DNA from: Chloroflexota bacterium
GTDB taxonomy: Bacteria > Chloroflexota > Anaerolineae > CG2-30-64-16
Direction: 5' to 3'
Assembly: GCA_029555885.1 (NCBI GenBank)
Contig: JAKPQT010000159.1
Span: forward strand, 1 to 27,873
Length of the DNA: 27,873 bases
Below are positions 8,768 through 16,437 of the stretch, piece by piece. The notes beneath the pieces are model-generated. The model saw only the letters and a list, made by a program, of their open reading frames with translations, made no database searches and was not told the DNA's origin. The stretch's first letter is position 1. Every line of letters starts with the position of its first letter. Position numbers and translations under genes: made by a program.

Positions 8768-9727
8768 ATGTTGCTGAGTGTGCAACCGATGCACATCCCT
8801 GACGGATTCCTGTCTGTCCTGGTGTCGGTCATCCTGTGGCTGCTGGCGGTTGCGGCCATCGGCTACGCGCTGCGGCAGGTGAACCGCGAGCTGGGCGAAC
8901 GGCAGGTGCCCCTGATGGGCGTCCTCGCCGCGTGCATCTTCGCGGGCCAGATGCTCAACTTCTCCGTCACAGGCGGCACATCCGGCCACCTGATGGGCGC
9001 GGCCATCGCCACGATCCTGCTCGGCCCGTGGGCCGCCATCGTCGTGATGACCGCAGTGGTCAGTATCCAGGCGCTCATCTTCCAGGACGGCGGGCTGCTG
9101 GCGCTCGGCGCGAACCTGTTCAACATGGGCGTCATCGGCGTGGCCGTGTCCTACTTTGCCTACCACACGCTGCGCCGCCTGACCGGTGACCGGCCGTGGG
9201 GCGTGATCGTCAGCGGCTTCGTCGCGGGCTGGCTTTCCATCTTCATCGCGTCGCTGGCGGTGGCGCTGCAACTGGCGCTCTCCGGCACCTCGCCGGCAAA
9301 CGTGGCGGTCATCGCCATGGGCGGCATCCATGCGCTCATCGGCATCGGTGAAGGGCTGATTACTGCCGGCGCACTGGCCTTCCTGCTCGCGACGCGGCGC
9401 GACCTCATCGGTGCAGGTGCAGTGAACGCCGCGCCGAACAGGCCAACAAGCCGCGCGGTGTGGCTGGGGGGCCTGGCCATCGCCGCGCTGCTCGCGGTGC
9501 TCGCGCCCCTGGCCTCGGCCAACCCCGATGGGCTGGAGTGGGTGGCCGAGCAGCGCGGCTTCCTCGACCGGGCACAGGGGCCGCTGTACAATGTCATCCC
9601 CGACTACCTGCTGCCCGGCATCTCCAACGAAGCGCTGAGCACCATCCTGGCGGGCGTCATCGGTCTGCTGCTCGTCGCGGGCGTCACATTCGCCGCCGGC
9701 CAATCGCGCCGCAGGCGGCAAGCATAG
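8768..9727 (+). CDS. cbiM: ECF transporter S component CbiM/NikM with fused N-like (PDGLE) domain
   Basis: This is a membrane protein of 319 residues that binds Co(II) or Ni(II). The conserved MHIPDGFL block, the NFSVTGGTSGHLMGAAIATI region and LFNMGVIGVAVSYFAY identify the CbiM/NikM core (about 1-215). A further membrane segment with PDGLEWVAEQRGF and a last helix form the CbiN/NikN-like PDGLE domain, fused here instead of encoded separately. AGGAGG lies 5 nt before the ATG at 8768, which adds MLLSVQP ahead of MHIPDG. In characterised homologues the amino-terminal Met-His binds the metal, so either this leader is removed or translation starts at 8789. It is the first gene of a cbiMQO-fur operon. 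Nickel versus cobalt cannot be decided here. Confidence 0.93.
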   Translation: MLLSVQPMHIPDGFLSVLVSVILWLLAVAAIGYALRQVNRELGERQVPLMGVLAACIFAGQMLNFSVTGGTSGHLMGAAIATILLGPWAAIVVMTAVVSIQALIFQDGGLLALGANLFNMGVIGVAVSYFAYHTLRRLTGDRPWGVIVSGFVAGWLSIFIASLAVALQLALSGTSPANVAVIAMGGIHALIGIGEGLITAGALAFLLATRRDLIGAGAVNAAPNRPTSRAVWLGGLAIAALLAVLAPLASANPDGLEWVAEQRGFLDRAQGPLYNVIPDYLLPGISNEALSTILAGVIGLLLVAGVTFAAGQSRRRRQA

Positions 9728-9832
9728 AACGCTGATGACGCTGATCGTCATGATGAACGCTGATCCTACCTACATAAAACAATAGCTAAGAATCAGCGTT
9801 CATCATGATCATCTGCGTTTATCAGCGTTCTA
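9725..9832. repeat. Near-perfect 42-nt inverted arms between cbiM and cbiQ
   Basis: The left arm (9725-9766) begins with the cbiM stop codon and reads TAGAACGCTGATGA and so on. The right arm (9790-9832), on the minus strand, reads TAGAACGCTGATAA and so on. The arms differ at only a few positions and are built from units of about 10 bp around ACGCTGATGA. The loop is about 23 nt. The right arm ends 17 nt before the cbiQ start. Confidence 0.9.
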
Positions 9833-9849
9833 TTCTGCCTGGTTAACGA

Positions 9850-10653
9850 ATGATGCACGCGAACTTCCTTGATCCGTATCGCCCGCGTGCCAGCCTGGTC
9901 CACGCGCTCGACCCGCGCGTGAAGTTCCTGCTGGCCGTCGGCTTCATTCTCGCGGCCGCGCTGACCGCGCCGGGCGCGTGGGCCGTCTACATCCTCCTGG
10001 CTGCGCTGGCGCTGGCGGTCATGGTGCTCTCCGAGCTGGGCGTGGGCTATGTGCTGAAGCGGTCGGCGTTGGCGCTGCCGTTCGTGCTGGCCGCGCTGCC
10101 CGTCATGTTCACGCTGGACGGCGCGGCGCTGTGGCACCTCCGGCTCGGCCCGCTGACCCTGACGCTCAGTGATGCCGGGCTGGAGCGCTTCATCAGCATC
10201 GCGCTCAAATCCTGGCTTTCCGTCCAGATAGCCATCATGCTGGCGGGCACGACGCCCTTCCCCGAACTGCTGCTGGCGATGCGCAGCCTGCGCATCCCCC
10301 GGCTGCTCGTCGCCATCATCGGCCTGATGTGGCGCTACCTGTTTGTGCTGGTGGACGAGGCCCTGCGGCTGATGCGTGGCCGGGAGGCACGCAGCGGTGC
10401 GCTGGCCGAGCCAGGCCGCCGCGTCGGCGGCACCGTCGCGTGGCGCGCCCGCGTGACCGGCGGCATGGCCGGGAACCTGTTCCTCCGTTCATTCGACCGC
10501 GCCGACCGCATCTATGCCGCGATGGCCGCGCGCGGCTACGATGGCGAGGTGCGCACCATGCCGATTCCGCCTGTGCCCGTGGGCCAGCGCGTGCTGGCCG
10601 GCCTGGGGTTGCTCATCCTGGCCCTGTTGATTCTGCTGGGGTATCTGCTCTGA
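9850..10653 (+). CDS. cbiQ: ECF transporter transmembrane component CbiQ (EcfT type)
   Basis: This 267-residue membrane protein couples the S component to the ATPases. The family marks are LDPRVKFLLAVGFIL near the N-terminus, several hydrophobic segments (about 30-70, 75-95, 110-160 and 245-265), and the cytoplasmic coupling region AADRIYAAMAARGYDGE-like (here RADRIYAAMAARGYDGEVRT) with its Ala-Arg-Gly motif. No clear ribosome-binding site lies before the ATG (9850; a second ATG at 9853), which is odd after a strong intergenic hairpin. Its stop codon overlaps the cbiO start as TGATG, so the two are translationally coupled. Confidence 0.94.
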   Translation: MMHANFLDPYRPRASLVHALDPRVKFLLAVGFILAAALTAPGAWAVYILLAALALAVMVLSELGVGYVLKRSALALPFVLAALPVMFTLDGAALWHLRLGPLTLTLSDAGLERFISIALKSWLSVQIAIMLAGTTPFPELLLAMRSLRIPRLLVAIIGLMWRYLFVLVDEALRLMRGREARSGALAEPGRRVGGTVAWRARVTGGMAGNLFLRSFDRADRIYAAMAARGYDGEVRTMPIPPVPVGQRVLAGLGLLILALLILLGYLL

Positions 10654-11366
10654 TGCATCACACGATCGAAGTTGCCGGTCTATCCTTTGCCTATCCTGAC
10701 GGCCACCCTGCGCTGAACGGCGTCTCGCTGCACATCGCGCCGGGGGAGAAGGTCGCGCTGCTGGGGCCGAACGGCGCGGGCAAGTCCACCCTCCTGCTGC
10801 ACCTGAATGGCATCCTGCGCACGCAGGCCGGCCAGGTCAGGGTCTGCGGCCTGGAGGTGACCGAAAAGACCCTGGGCCAGGTGCGCGCAGCCGTCGGCCT
10901 GGTGTTTCAGAACCCTGACGACCAGCTCTTCTCACCCACCGTCTTCGATGATGTGGCGTTTGGTCCCATCTACCAGGGCTTGCCCGTGGCGGAGGTACGG
11001 CAGCGGGTGGACGAGGCGCTGGCTGCGGTACGCATGTCCGACTACAAGGCGCGCGTCTCTCACCATCTGAGCACGGGCGAGAAGAAGCGCATCGCCATCG
11101 CGACCGTGCTTTCGATGGGGCCGGAAATCCTGGTGCTGGACGAGCCCACCGCCGGGCTCGACCCCCGCGCGCGGCGCGGCCTGCTGCACCTGCTGGCCGA
11201 GTTGCCGCAGACGATGCTGGTTGCGACGCACGATATCCGCATGGTGCTGGAGCTGCTGCCCCGCACGGTCATCATGGACCGCGGCGAGATCGTCGCGGAC
11301 GGACCCTCCGCCGACATCCTGGCGGACGCAGCGCTGCTGGCCGAACATGGGCTGGAGGTGTATTGA
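10653..11366 (+). CDS. cbiO: Metal ECF transporter ATP-binding protein CbiO
   Basis: This 237-residue ABC ATPase powers CbiMQ. Walker A is GPNGAGKST (38-46), the Q-loop is VFQNPDDQLF, the signature is HHLSTGEKKRIAIA, Walker B is ILVLDEPTAGLD, and the switch His is in VATHDIRM. The single ATPase would work as a homodimer, as in group I (dedicated) ECF systems. It starts at the ATG overlapping the cbiQ stop, and the Fur-family gene begins 2 bp after its stop. Confidence 0.95.
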   Translation: MHHTIEVAGLSFAYPDGHPALNGVSLHIAPGEKVALLGPNGAGKSTLLLHLNGILRTQAGQVRVCGLEVTEKTLGQVRAAVGLVFQNPDDQLFSPTVFDDVAFGPIYQGLPVAEVRQRVDEALAAVRMSDYKARVSHHLSTGEKKRIAIATVLSMGPEILVLDEPTAGLDPRARRGLLHLLAELPQTMLVATHDIRMVLELLPRTVIMDRGEIVADGPSADILADAALLAEHGLEVY

Positions 11367-11368
11367 CG

Positions 11369-11815
11369 ATGAGCTGTGAGAGTGCGTTTATCCAGGCCCT
11401 GCGCGAGCGGGGGATGCGCCTGACGCCACAGCGGGAGATGGTGCTGGCCGTCATGCACGACATGGCCGGCCACGCGACCGCGGATGACATCTACCGCCGC
11501 GTGCAGGAACGCAGCGCGGCCGTGGACATCTCGACCGTCTACCGGACGTTGGACCTGCTTCAGGCCATGAACATGCTCATGAGCGTGGAGTTGCCCGATG
11601 GTCAGCGGAGCTATGCGCTGGCGCACGCTCACGGTGAGCACGTCCATCTCGTGTGTCAGGGCTGCGGCTGCCAGTTGCACGCCGACCCCGCGCCGTTTGA
11701 GGCGCTGGCCGCGCAGCTTGCCGCCCAGTATGGTTTCGCCCTGGCGATTTCTCACCTCTCGCTGCCGGGGCTGTGTGCCGCATGCCAGGGGCAAGTGGCC
11801 GCTAGCCAGGATTAA
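11369..11815 (+). CDS. Fur-family metalloregulator (Nur/Zur/Fur-like)
   Basis: This 148-residue repressor has an N-terminal winged helix (RGMRLTPQREMVLAVM, then ADDIYRRV and DISTVYRTLDLL) and a C-terminal metal/dimerisation domain with HAHGEHVHLVCQGC. Cys96/Cys99 and Cys136/Cys139 form the structural zinc site. GGAGGTG lies 8 nt before the ATG at 11369; the TTG at 11363 is less likely. It is the last gene of the cbiMQO operon, which suggests that it senses the transported metal and represses the promoter at 8670-8698. Family membership is clear. Which metal it senses is inferred from context; Nur-like nickel sensing is the leading guess. Confidence 0.92.
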   Translation: MSCESAFIQALRERGMRLTPQREMVLAVMHDMAGHATADDIYRRVQERSAAVDISTVYRTLDLLQAMNMLMSVELPDGQRSYALAHAHGEHVHLVCQGCGCQLHADPAPFEALAAQLAAQYGFALAISHLSLPGLCAACQGQVAASQD

Positions 11816-11830
11816 TGCCGGAGCAAGGCC

Positions 11831-11857
11831 GACCTGGTGCTCGGCGGTCCACCGGTC
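11831..11857. terminator. Possible bidirectional hairpin between convergent genes
   Basis: GACCTGGTG and CACCGGTC can pair with one bulged base in the 43-bp gap between the fur-family gene and the convergent yihY-like gene. No U tract is visible, so the terminator role is a guess from position. Confidence 0.3.
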
Positions 11858-11858
11858 C

Positions 11859-12779
11859 CTAATCCGTCAAATCGGCACCGATCTGCACGTTATCGAGCAC
11901 TTGAGGGGCCTGTTTGCGGCCCTCGACCGCGGCGGCCAGATACGCACCGAAGAGGATGATGAAGCTCATCAGGTAGACGAAGACCAGCAGCGCAATGACG
12001 CCGCCCAGGGAGCCATAGACCCGGTCATAGTTGACGAGTCCGCTGCTCAGATACCAGCCGAAGCCGAGGATCAGCCCTTGCAAAAACACGGCGGCCACTG
12101 CTGCCCCGATCAGCACCCCGCGCCAGCCCCGGCCGGGGCGCGCTGTCCAGCGGTACAGGCCCGCCAGCATCGGCAGGACGATCAACACGGGTACGATCCG
12201 CACCACGCGGCTCCAAAATACGTCCATTCCCGGCACGAAGTCAAGCAATTGTGGAATGCTACTGAAGATGACGTTGATAGCCGACCAGACGATGAGCAAC
12301 AGGCCCAGCACTAACATCGCACCGATGCCCGTCAGCCGCTGCGCAATCATATTCAGGCCCTGAAAGTCGGGCCAGGCGCGGCGCAGGTTGCGCGACAGCG
12401 CACTGAAGAACCCGCTGGACGACCAGATGAGACCGACCACGCCGATCAGCGTCACCGCCCCGCGCTGCTCCATGATGTTGGCCAGATTCTGCTGGATGAA
12501 GAGCTGCGAGCCGGGCAACATCTGCGTCACCATGTCGATAAGCTCAGTCTCGGCGCGCTTGCTGCCCAGGAACAGCGTGCCGACGAAGATCAGCACCAGC
12601 ATGAAGGGGAACAGGGCGAACAAAGCATAGTACGCGAGGCTGGCCGCAGACTCCGCGGCGCGCGCCTCCGTGAAGGCCCGGTACGCGTTGACCAGCACCT
12701 CCGGCACGCCGCCCAATCGGCGGTTGACCGTCCGGTACAGCACCGCTCCGTGCGACCGAAATCTGTCAATGACCTTCAT
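11859..12779 (-). CDS. YihY/BrkB family inner membrane protein
   Basis: This is a 306-residue polytopic membrane protein. The family pattern is visible: AAESAASLAYYALFALFPFMLVLIFVG split as SAASLAYYALFALFP then a first helix, GVVGLIWSSSGFFSALSRNLRRAW, and five further hydrophobic segments, ending in VYLMSFIILFGAYLAAAVEG. Members were once called ribonuclease BN in error; their role is uncharacterised, possibly transport. The ATG has GAGAGGG upstream. It is monocistronic, convergent with the fur-family gene and divergent from glyA-gcvT. The charged tail is cytoplasmic by the positive-inside rule. Confidence 0.93.
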   Translation of the reverse strand: MKVIDRFRSHGAVLYRTVNRRLGGVPEVLVNAYRAFTEARAAESAASLAYYALFALFPFMLVLIFVGTLFLGSKRAETELIDMVTQMLPGSQLFIQQNLANIMEQRGAVTLIGVVGLIWSSSGFFSALSRNLRRAWPDFQGLNMIAQRLTGIGAMLVLGLLLIVWSAINVIFSSIPQLLDFVPGMDVFWSRVVRIVPVLIVLPMLAGLYRWTARPGRGWRGVLIGAAVAAVFLQGLILGFGWYLSSGLVNYDRVYGSLGGVIALLVFVYLMSFIILFGAYLAAAVEGRKQAPQVLDNVQIGADLTD

Positions 12780-12882
12780 CGACGATCCCTCTCCGCATAG
12801 GGCGCGTTCCTATTCTGAAGCAGAAGGGCGCACCCTGAGCGGAGCGCCCGCAGCGCGCGCTTTGAAGGGGCGCACCCATCAG

Positions 12883-12934
12883 AGAGCATCCTTCGAGTAC
12901 GCTCCGTTTCACTTCGCTCCGCTCAGGATGCTCT
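12883..12934. repeat. Dispersed palindrome related to the carB insert
   Basis: AGAGCATCCT (12883-12892) and AGGATGCTCT (12925-12934) form a perfect 10-bp inverted repeat. The inside includes TTCGAGTACGCTCCG and TTCGCTCCGCTC. It shares CTCCGCTCAGGATGCTC with the repeat within carB. Confidence 0.8.
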
Positions 12935-13051
12935 GCTCCCTCGTGCCAGACGCGCCCTCGACCCATCCTCAGCTACGCTGCGCCCATTGTATGCCGAACG
13001 CCTATTGCGCGCCAGCAAGCGGGCTTCCGAATCGTGCAGCGCAGCACACTG

Positions 13052-13060
13052 TGGTAGAAT
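13052..13060 (+). promoter_or_regulatory. Extended -10 promoter of the glyA-gcvT fusion
   Basis: TGG followed by TAGAAT fits an extended -10 element; no -35 is visible. The same 11-mer TGTGGTAGAAT occurs at 24486-24496 in front of another gene. The leader would be about 60 nt. Confidence 0.5.
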
Positions 13061-13127
13061 GGCGCTGTTCAAGGTGACGACGTCCCCCCGGCACGTTGCC
13101 ACAGCACGCCACACAAAGGAGTACGTG

Positions 13128-16100
13128 ATGCTGGACTTCTTTACCACGAGCCTGTCCAAACTGGATCCGGCAGTCTCCGAGCTGATCGGGTATGAGGCCG
13201 AACGCCAGGCACGCAAGCTGATCCTGATCCCCTCGGAAAGCCAGGCGCCCGAAGCTGTGCGCACGGCGTTAGGGTCGGTGTTTCAGAACATCTATGCCGA
13301 GGGCTATCCTAACCCCGACACCCACGGGCTTACCGAAGCGGAAATCCTGGACTACGGCGTCCAGCTCGCCCACTACCGGCGCTTCTCAGATGCACGCTAC
13401 TACAAGGGCGTGGAGTATGCCAACATCGTGGAGGCTCTCGCGCGGCGGCGAGCCGCGGAGGTGTTCGCAGCCAACGGCGTTGGTCCGGACGACATCTACG
13501 CCAATGTGCAACCGCTCTCCGGCTCACCCGCCAACAGCGCGGTCTATGCCGCGCTGGTCCCGGCCGGCGCGACCGTCATGGGCATGGACCTGCTCCACGG
13601 CGGCCACCTGACCCACGGCAGCCCGGCCAACCGTTCCGGCAAGCTCTACAAGATTGTCTCCTACGGCATCGACCCCGAGACCGAGCGGCTCAACTACGAC
13701 GAAATCGAGCGGCTGGCCCGCGCAGAGCGGCCCAAGATGATTATCGCGGGCTACACTTCTTACCCGTGGATGCCCGACTGGGCACGCTTCCGCCAGATTG
13801 CCGATGCCGTGGGCGCCTGCCTGCTGGCCGACATCTCGCACATCGCAGGCATGGTCGCGGCCGGCATCGTGCCCAGTCCGATCGGCCACGCGCACGTCAT
13901 CAGCTTCACCACGCATAAGACCCTGTACGGCCCGCGGGGCGCGTGCATCCTGACGACCGATAAGTCGCTGGCCGCCAAGATTGACAGCGCCGTCTTCCCC
14001 GGCGAGCAGGGCGGTCCGCATGTCAACGCCATGGCCGGCATGGCCGTCAGCTTCCGGCTGGCCGCCACACCGGAGTTCCGCCAGCTCCAGCAGCAGGTGG
14101 TAGATAACGCAGTCACGCTGGCCGCAGAGCTGCAGGCGCGCGGGCTGCGCATCCCCTACGGCGGGACGGATACCCATATGCTGCTGGTGGACTGCAAGAG
14201 TGTGCGCGCGGCGTCCGGCATGAGCCCCGACAAGAAGAAGGGTACGCCTCTCATGGGCGACACCGCCGCGCGCATCCTGGACCTGGCAGGCATCGTCTGC
14301 AATCGCAACACGATCCCCGGCGACAAAAGCGCGCGCATGCCCAGCGGCATCCGGCTCGGCACGCCCTGGGTCACGCAGCGCGGCTTCCGCGAAGGTGAGA
14401 TTGGCCGCATGGCGGAGCTCATTGCACGCGTGCTGCAGGGCTGCCGGCCGCACGCCACGATGGGCCGCAATGGGCCGGTCTACTCCGCGCGCATCGACTT
14501 CGATCTGCTGGAAGAAACGAAACGCGATGTGGTGGACCTCGCCTGCTGCGTGGACCTGGGACCGGATTACAAGCCGAGCGGCTATCCGCACCACTACTTC
14601 ATGTACAAGCCGACGACCGATCCTGGCGGCGAATGGGATATCGTGGAGATCGAGGGACCCCATGCACGCGGCTTCTGCAATGTCACGCTGACCAATGATG
14701 TATATGCGCTCGGCCCCGGCGAAAGCCAGCAGACGTGGATCCTGGAGCCGGACGGTCGGCCGATGAGCGCAGGCGTGCTCCGCCGGCCCGGCCCCGAGAC
14801 GACGCGGCTGCAATTGATGGTGGCGAAGGTCAGCGAGTCACGCGTCGCGCACTGGCTGCGCGCAGCATCTGACGGCTTCGTGCTGCTGGACAAGGACGAC
14901 GAGTACATCATGGCGCCGGGACCGGTCGTCATCCGGCGGCTCCCGCATGTCGAGGCCGACGAGTGGGATATGCGACCGCCCACCCAGGAGCAGTTTACCG
15001 ACGGCAAGACGGGCTGGGCCTATCACAAGCCCTACTGGGTCGGACACGCGGGCAGCCCGCAACCGGACGTCGCAAAGCAGCCGGTGAGCCTGCCCGTGTT
15101 CGATTGGCAGCCGCCGGCGAACCCGCCGCTCAAGCGCACGACCCTGTATGACGCGCACCGGCAGTTGCGTGCGAAGATGGTTCCGTTCGCCGGCTACGAG
15201 ATGCCCGTCCAGTACACCTCGGTCATGGACGAACATCTCGCCGTGCGCAACCAGGCCGGGCTGTTCGACGTCAGCCACATGGGCCTGTTCGAATTCTATG
15301 GCGAGAACGTCCACCTGTTCCTGTACACCATCACGACGAACGATGTCTCGCTCATCAAAGACGGTGACTCGCAGTACAGCTTCCTGCTCGCGGCGGACGG
15401 CAGCGTGATCGACGATGTCTGGGTCTACCGTCTGGCGCAGGATCGCTACTGGATGGTGGTCAACGCGTCCAACAATGACAAGGATTGGGCGTGGATCAAT
15501 GCGGTGCTTGAAGGCAAGGTGCAGATTGACGCGGCGCGACCGTGGGCGCGCGCGCTCGGCACGGAGACCGTGCATGTTCGCGACATGCGGGCCGCGGCCC
15601 AGGGCGATGAGGCGCGGGTGCAGTTGGCACTGCAGGGGCCGCGTTCGCGCGATGTGCTGCTGGCGCTGCTCCCACAGGATGACCCGTTGCGGGACACGCT
15701 GCTGGAGATGAAGCGCAACCAGATCATCCACGGCCAGTTCGGCGCGTTTGACCTGTTCGTCTCGCGCACCGGCTACACCGGCGAGCCGATGGCCTTCGAG
15801 ATTTTCGTCCACCCGGCGACCGCACCCGCACTGTGGGACGCGCTGCTCGCCGCAGGTCAGCCGTTGGGCTTGCAGCCTTGCGGGCTCGCCGCGCGTGATA
15901 GCTTACGCATCGAGGCCGGGCTACCGCTGTACGGACACGAACTGGCCGGTCCGCTCAATCTCAACCCGTCGGATGCCGGGTTTGCGCCGTACGTCAAAAT
16001 CTACAAGCCGCACTTCATCGGCAAGGCGGCCTACGTGGCACATGAGGCGGCACGTATCGCGCGGCTGGTGCGCTTCCAATTGGACGAGGAACGTGCGCCC

Positions 16101-16364
16101 CTGCTCGGCCAGGGCGATGTCATCGTCAATCGCAAGGGCCGCGTAGTCGGCTGGGTGACGAGCTGCTCGATCAACAGCGAGGGCCGATTGGTGGGCCTGG
16201 GCTACGTCCAGGAGCCCTATCACGAGCGCGACACCCGGCTGGGCGTCTATCGCGCAGGCAACAAGGCCTGGGAGACGAGCTCGCTCGAAACCCTGACCTT
16301 CGGCGACCGCATCCAGTTGCCGGAGGACATCACGGTCATTCCGAGGTTTTTGAATAAGAAGTGA
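13128..16364 (+). CDS. Serine hydroxymethyltransferase-aminomethyltransferase (GlyA-GcvT) fusion
   Basis: This 1078-residue fusion acts in one-carbon metabolism. Residues 1-455 are a divergent serine hydroxymethyltransferase: LILIPSESQAPEAV, NIYAEGYP, ADISHIAGMVAAG, and the PLP lysine in SFTTHKTLYGPRG (about Lys264). Compared with ordinary enzymes, about 25-30 residues are inserted after YAEGYP, which is followed by RYYKGVEYAN. Residues 667-1078 are a glycine-cleavage T protein: LYDAHRQLRAKMVPFAGYEM, FDVSHMG, DGSVIDDVWVYRL, SRTGYTGEP, and GLAARDSLRIEAGLPLYGHE. The middle (about 456-666) has IEGPHARGFCNVTLTNDV and LEPDGRPMSAGVL, resembling a decayed T-protein-like module. AAAGGAG lies 6 nt before the ATG. 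Coupling glycine cleavage to serine formation through shared tetrahydrofolate is the inferred role. No gcvP or gcvH is in view. Confidence 0.93.
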   Translation: MLDFFTTSLSKLDPAVSELIGYEAERQARKLILIPSESQAPEAVRTALGSVFQNIYAEGYPNPDTHGLTEAEILDYGVQLAHYRRFSDARYYKGVEYANIVEALARRRAAEVFAANGVGPDDIYANVQPLSGSPANSAVYAALVPAGATVMGMDLLHGGHLTHGSPANRSGKLYKIVSYGIDPETERLNYDEIERLARAERPKMIIAGYTSYPWMPDWARFRQIADAVGACLLADISHIAGMVAAGIVPSPIGHAHVISFTTHKTLYGPRGACILTTDKSLAAKIDSAVFPGEQGGPHVNAMAGMAVSFRLAATPEFRQLQQQVVDNAVTLAAELQARGLRIPYGGTDTHMLLVDCKSVRAASGMSPDKKKGTPLMGDTAARILDLAGIVCNRNTIPGDKSARMPSGIRLGTPWVTQRGFREGEIGRMAELIARVLQGCRPHATMGRNGPVYSARIDFDLLEETKRDVVDLACCVDLGPDYKPSGYPHHYFMYKPTTDPGGEWDIVEIEGPHARGFCNVTLTNDVYALGPGESQQTWILEPDGRPMSAGVLRRPGPETTRLQLMVAKVSESRVAHWLRAASDGFVLLDKDDEYIMAPGPVVIRRLPHVEADEWDMRPPTQEQFTDGKTGWAYHKPYWVGHAGSPQPDVAKQPVSLPVFDWQPPANPPLKRTTLYDAHRQLRAKMVPFAGYEMPVQYTSVMDEHLAVRNQAGLFDVSHMGLFEFYGENVHLFLYTITTNDVSLIKDGDSQYSFLLAADGSVIDDVWVYRLAQDRYWMVVNASNNDKDWAWINAVLEGKVQIDAARPWARALGTETVHVRDMRAAAQGDEARVQLALQGPRSRDVLLALLPQDDPLRDTLLEMKRNQIIHGQFGAFDLFVSRTGYTGEPMAFEIFVHPATAPALWDALLAAGQPLGLQPCGLAARDSLRIEAGLPLYGHELAGPLNLNPSDAGFAPYVKIYKPHFIGKAAYVAHEAARIARLVRFQLDEERAPLLGQGDVIVNRKGRVVGWVTSCSINSEGRLVGLGYVQEPYHERDTRLGVYRAGNKAWETSSLETLTFGDRIQLPEDITVIPRFLNKK

Positions 16365-16369
16365 CCTCA

Positions 16370-16427
16370 CGCCCTCTCCTGAGCGTGCGAGCCTTCGGCT
16401 CGCCCAGCCGTTGCTCAGGAGAGGGCG
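16370..16427. terminator. Cruciform-like bidirectional terminator candidate
   Basis: CGCCCTCTCCTGAGC (16370-16384) and its exact complement (16413-16427) enclose an inner hairpin, GCGAGCC-TTC-GGCTCGC (16387-16403). It fills the gap between two convergent genes (stops at 16364 and 16438), so it would end or protect both transcripts. There is no strong U tract. Confidence 0.55.
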
Positions 16428-16437
16428 AGCGGACCGC

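Larger units (their letters stand above)
12780..13127. other. 348-bp divergent intergenic region with dispersed repeats
   Basis: No gene is supported here. It holds a direct-repeat pair GAAGGGCGCACCCTGAGC (12823-12840) and GAAGGGGCGCACCC (12864-12877), the palindrome at 12883-12934, a further degenerate copy near 12957-12972 (CTCGACCCATCCTCAG), and the promoter of glyA-gcvT at its right end. Confidence 0.7.
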
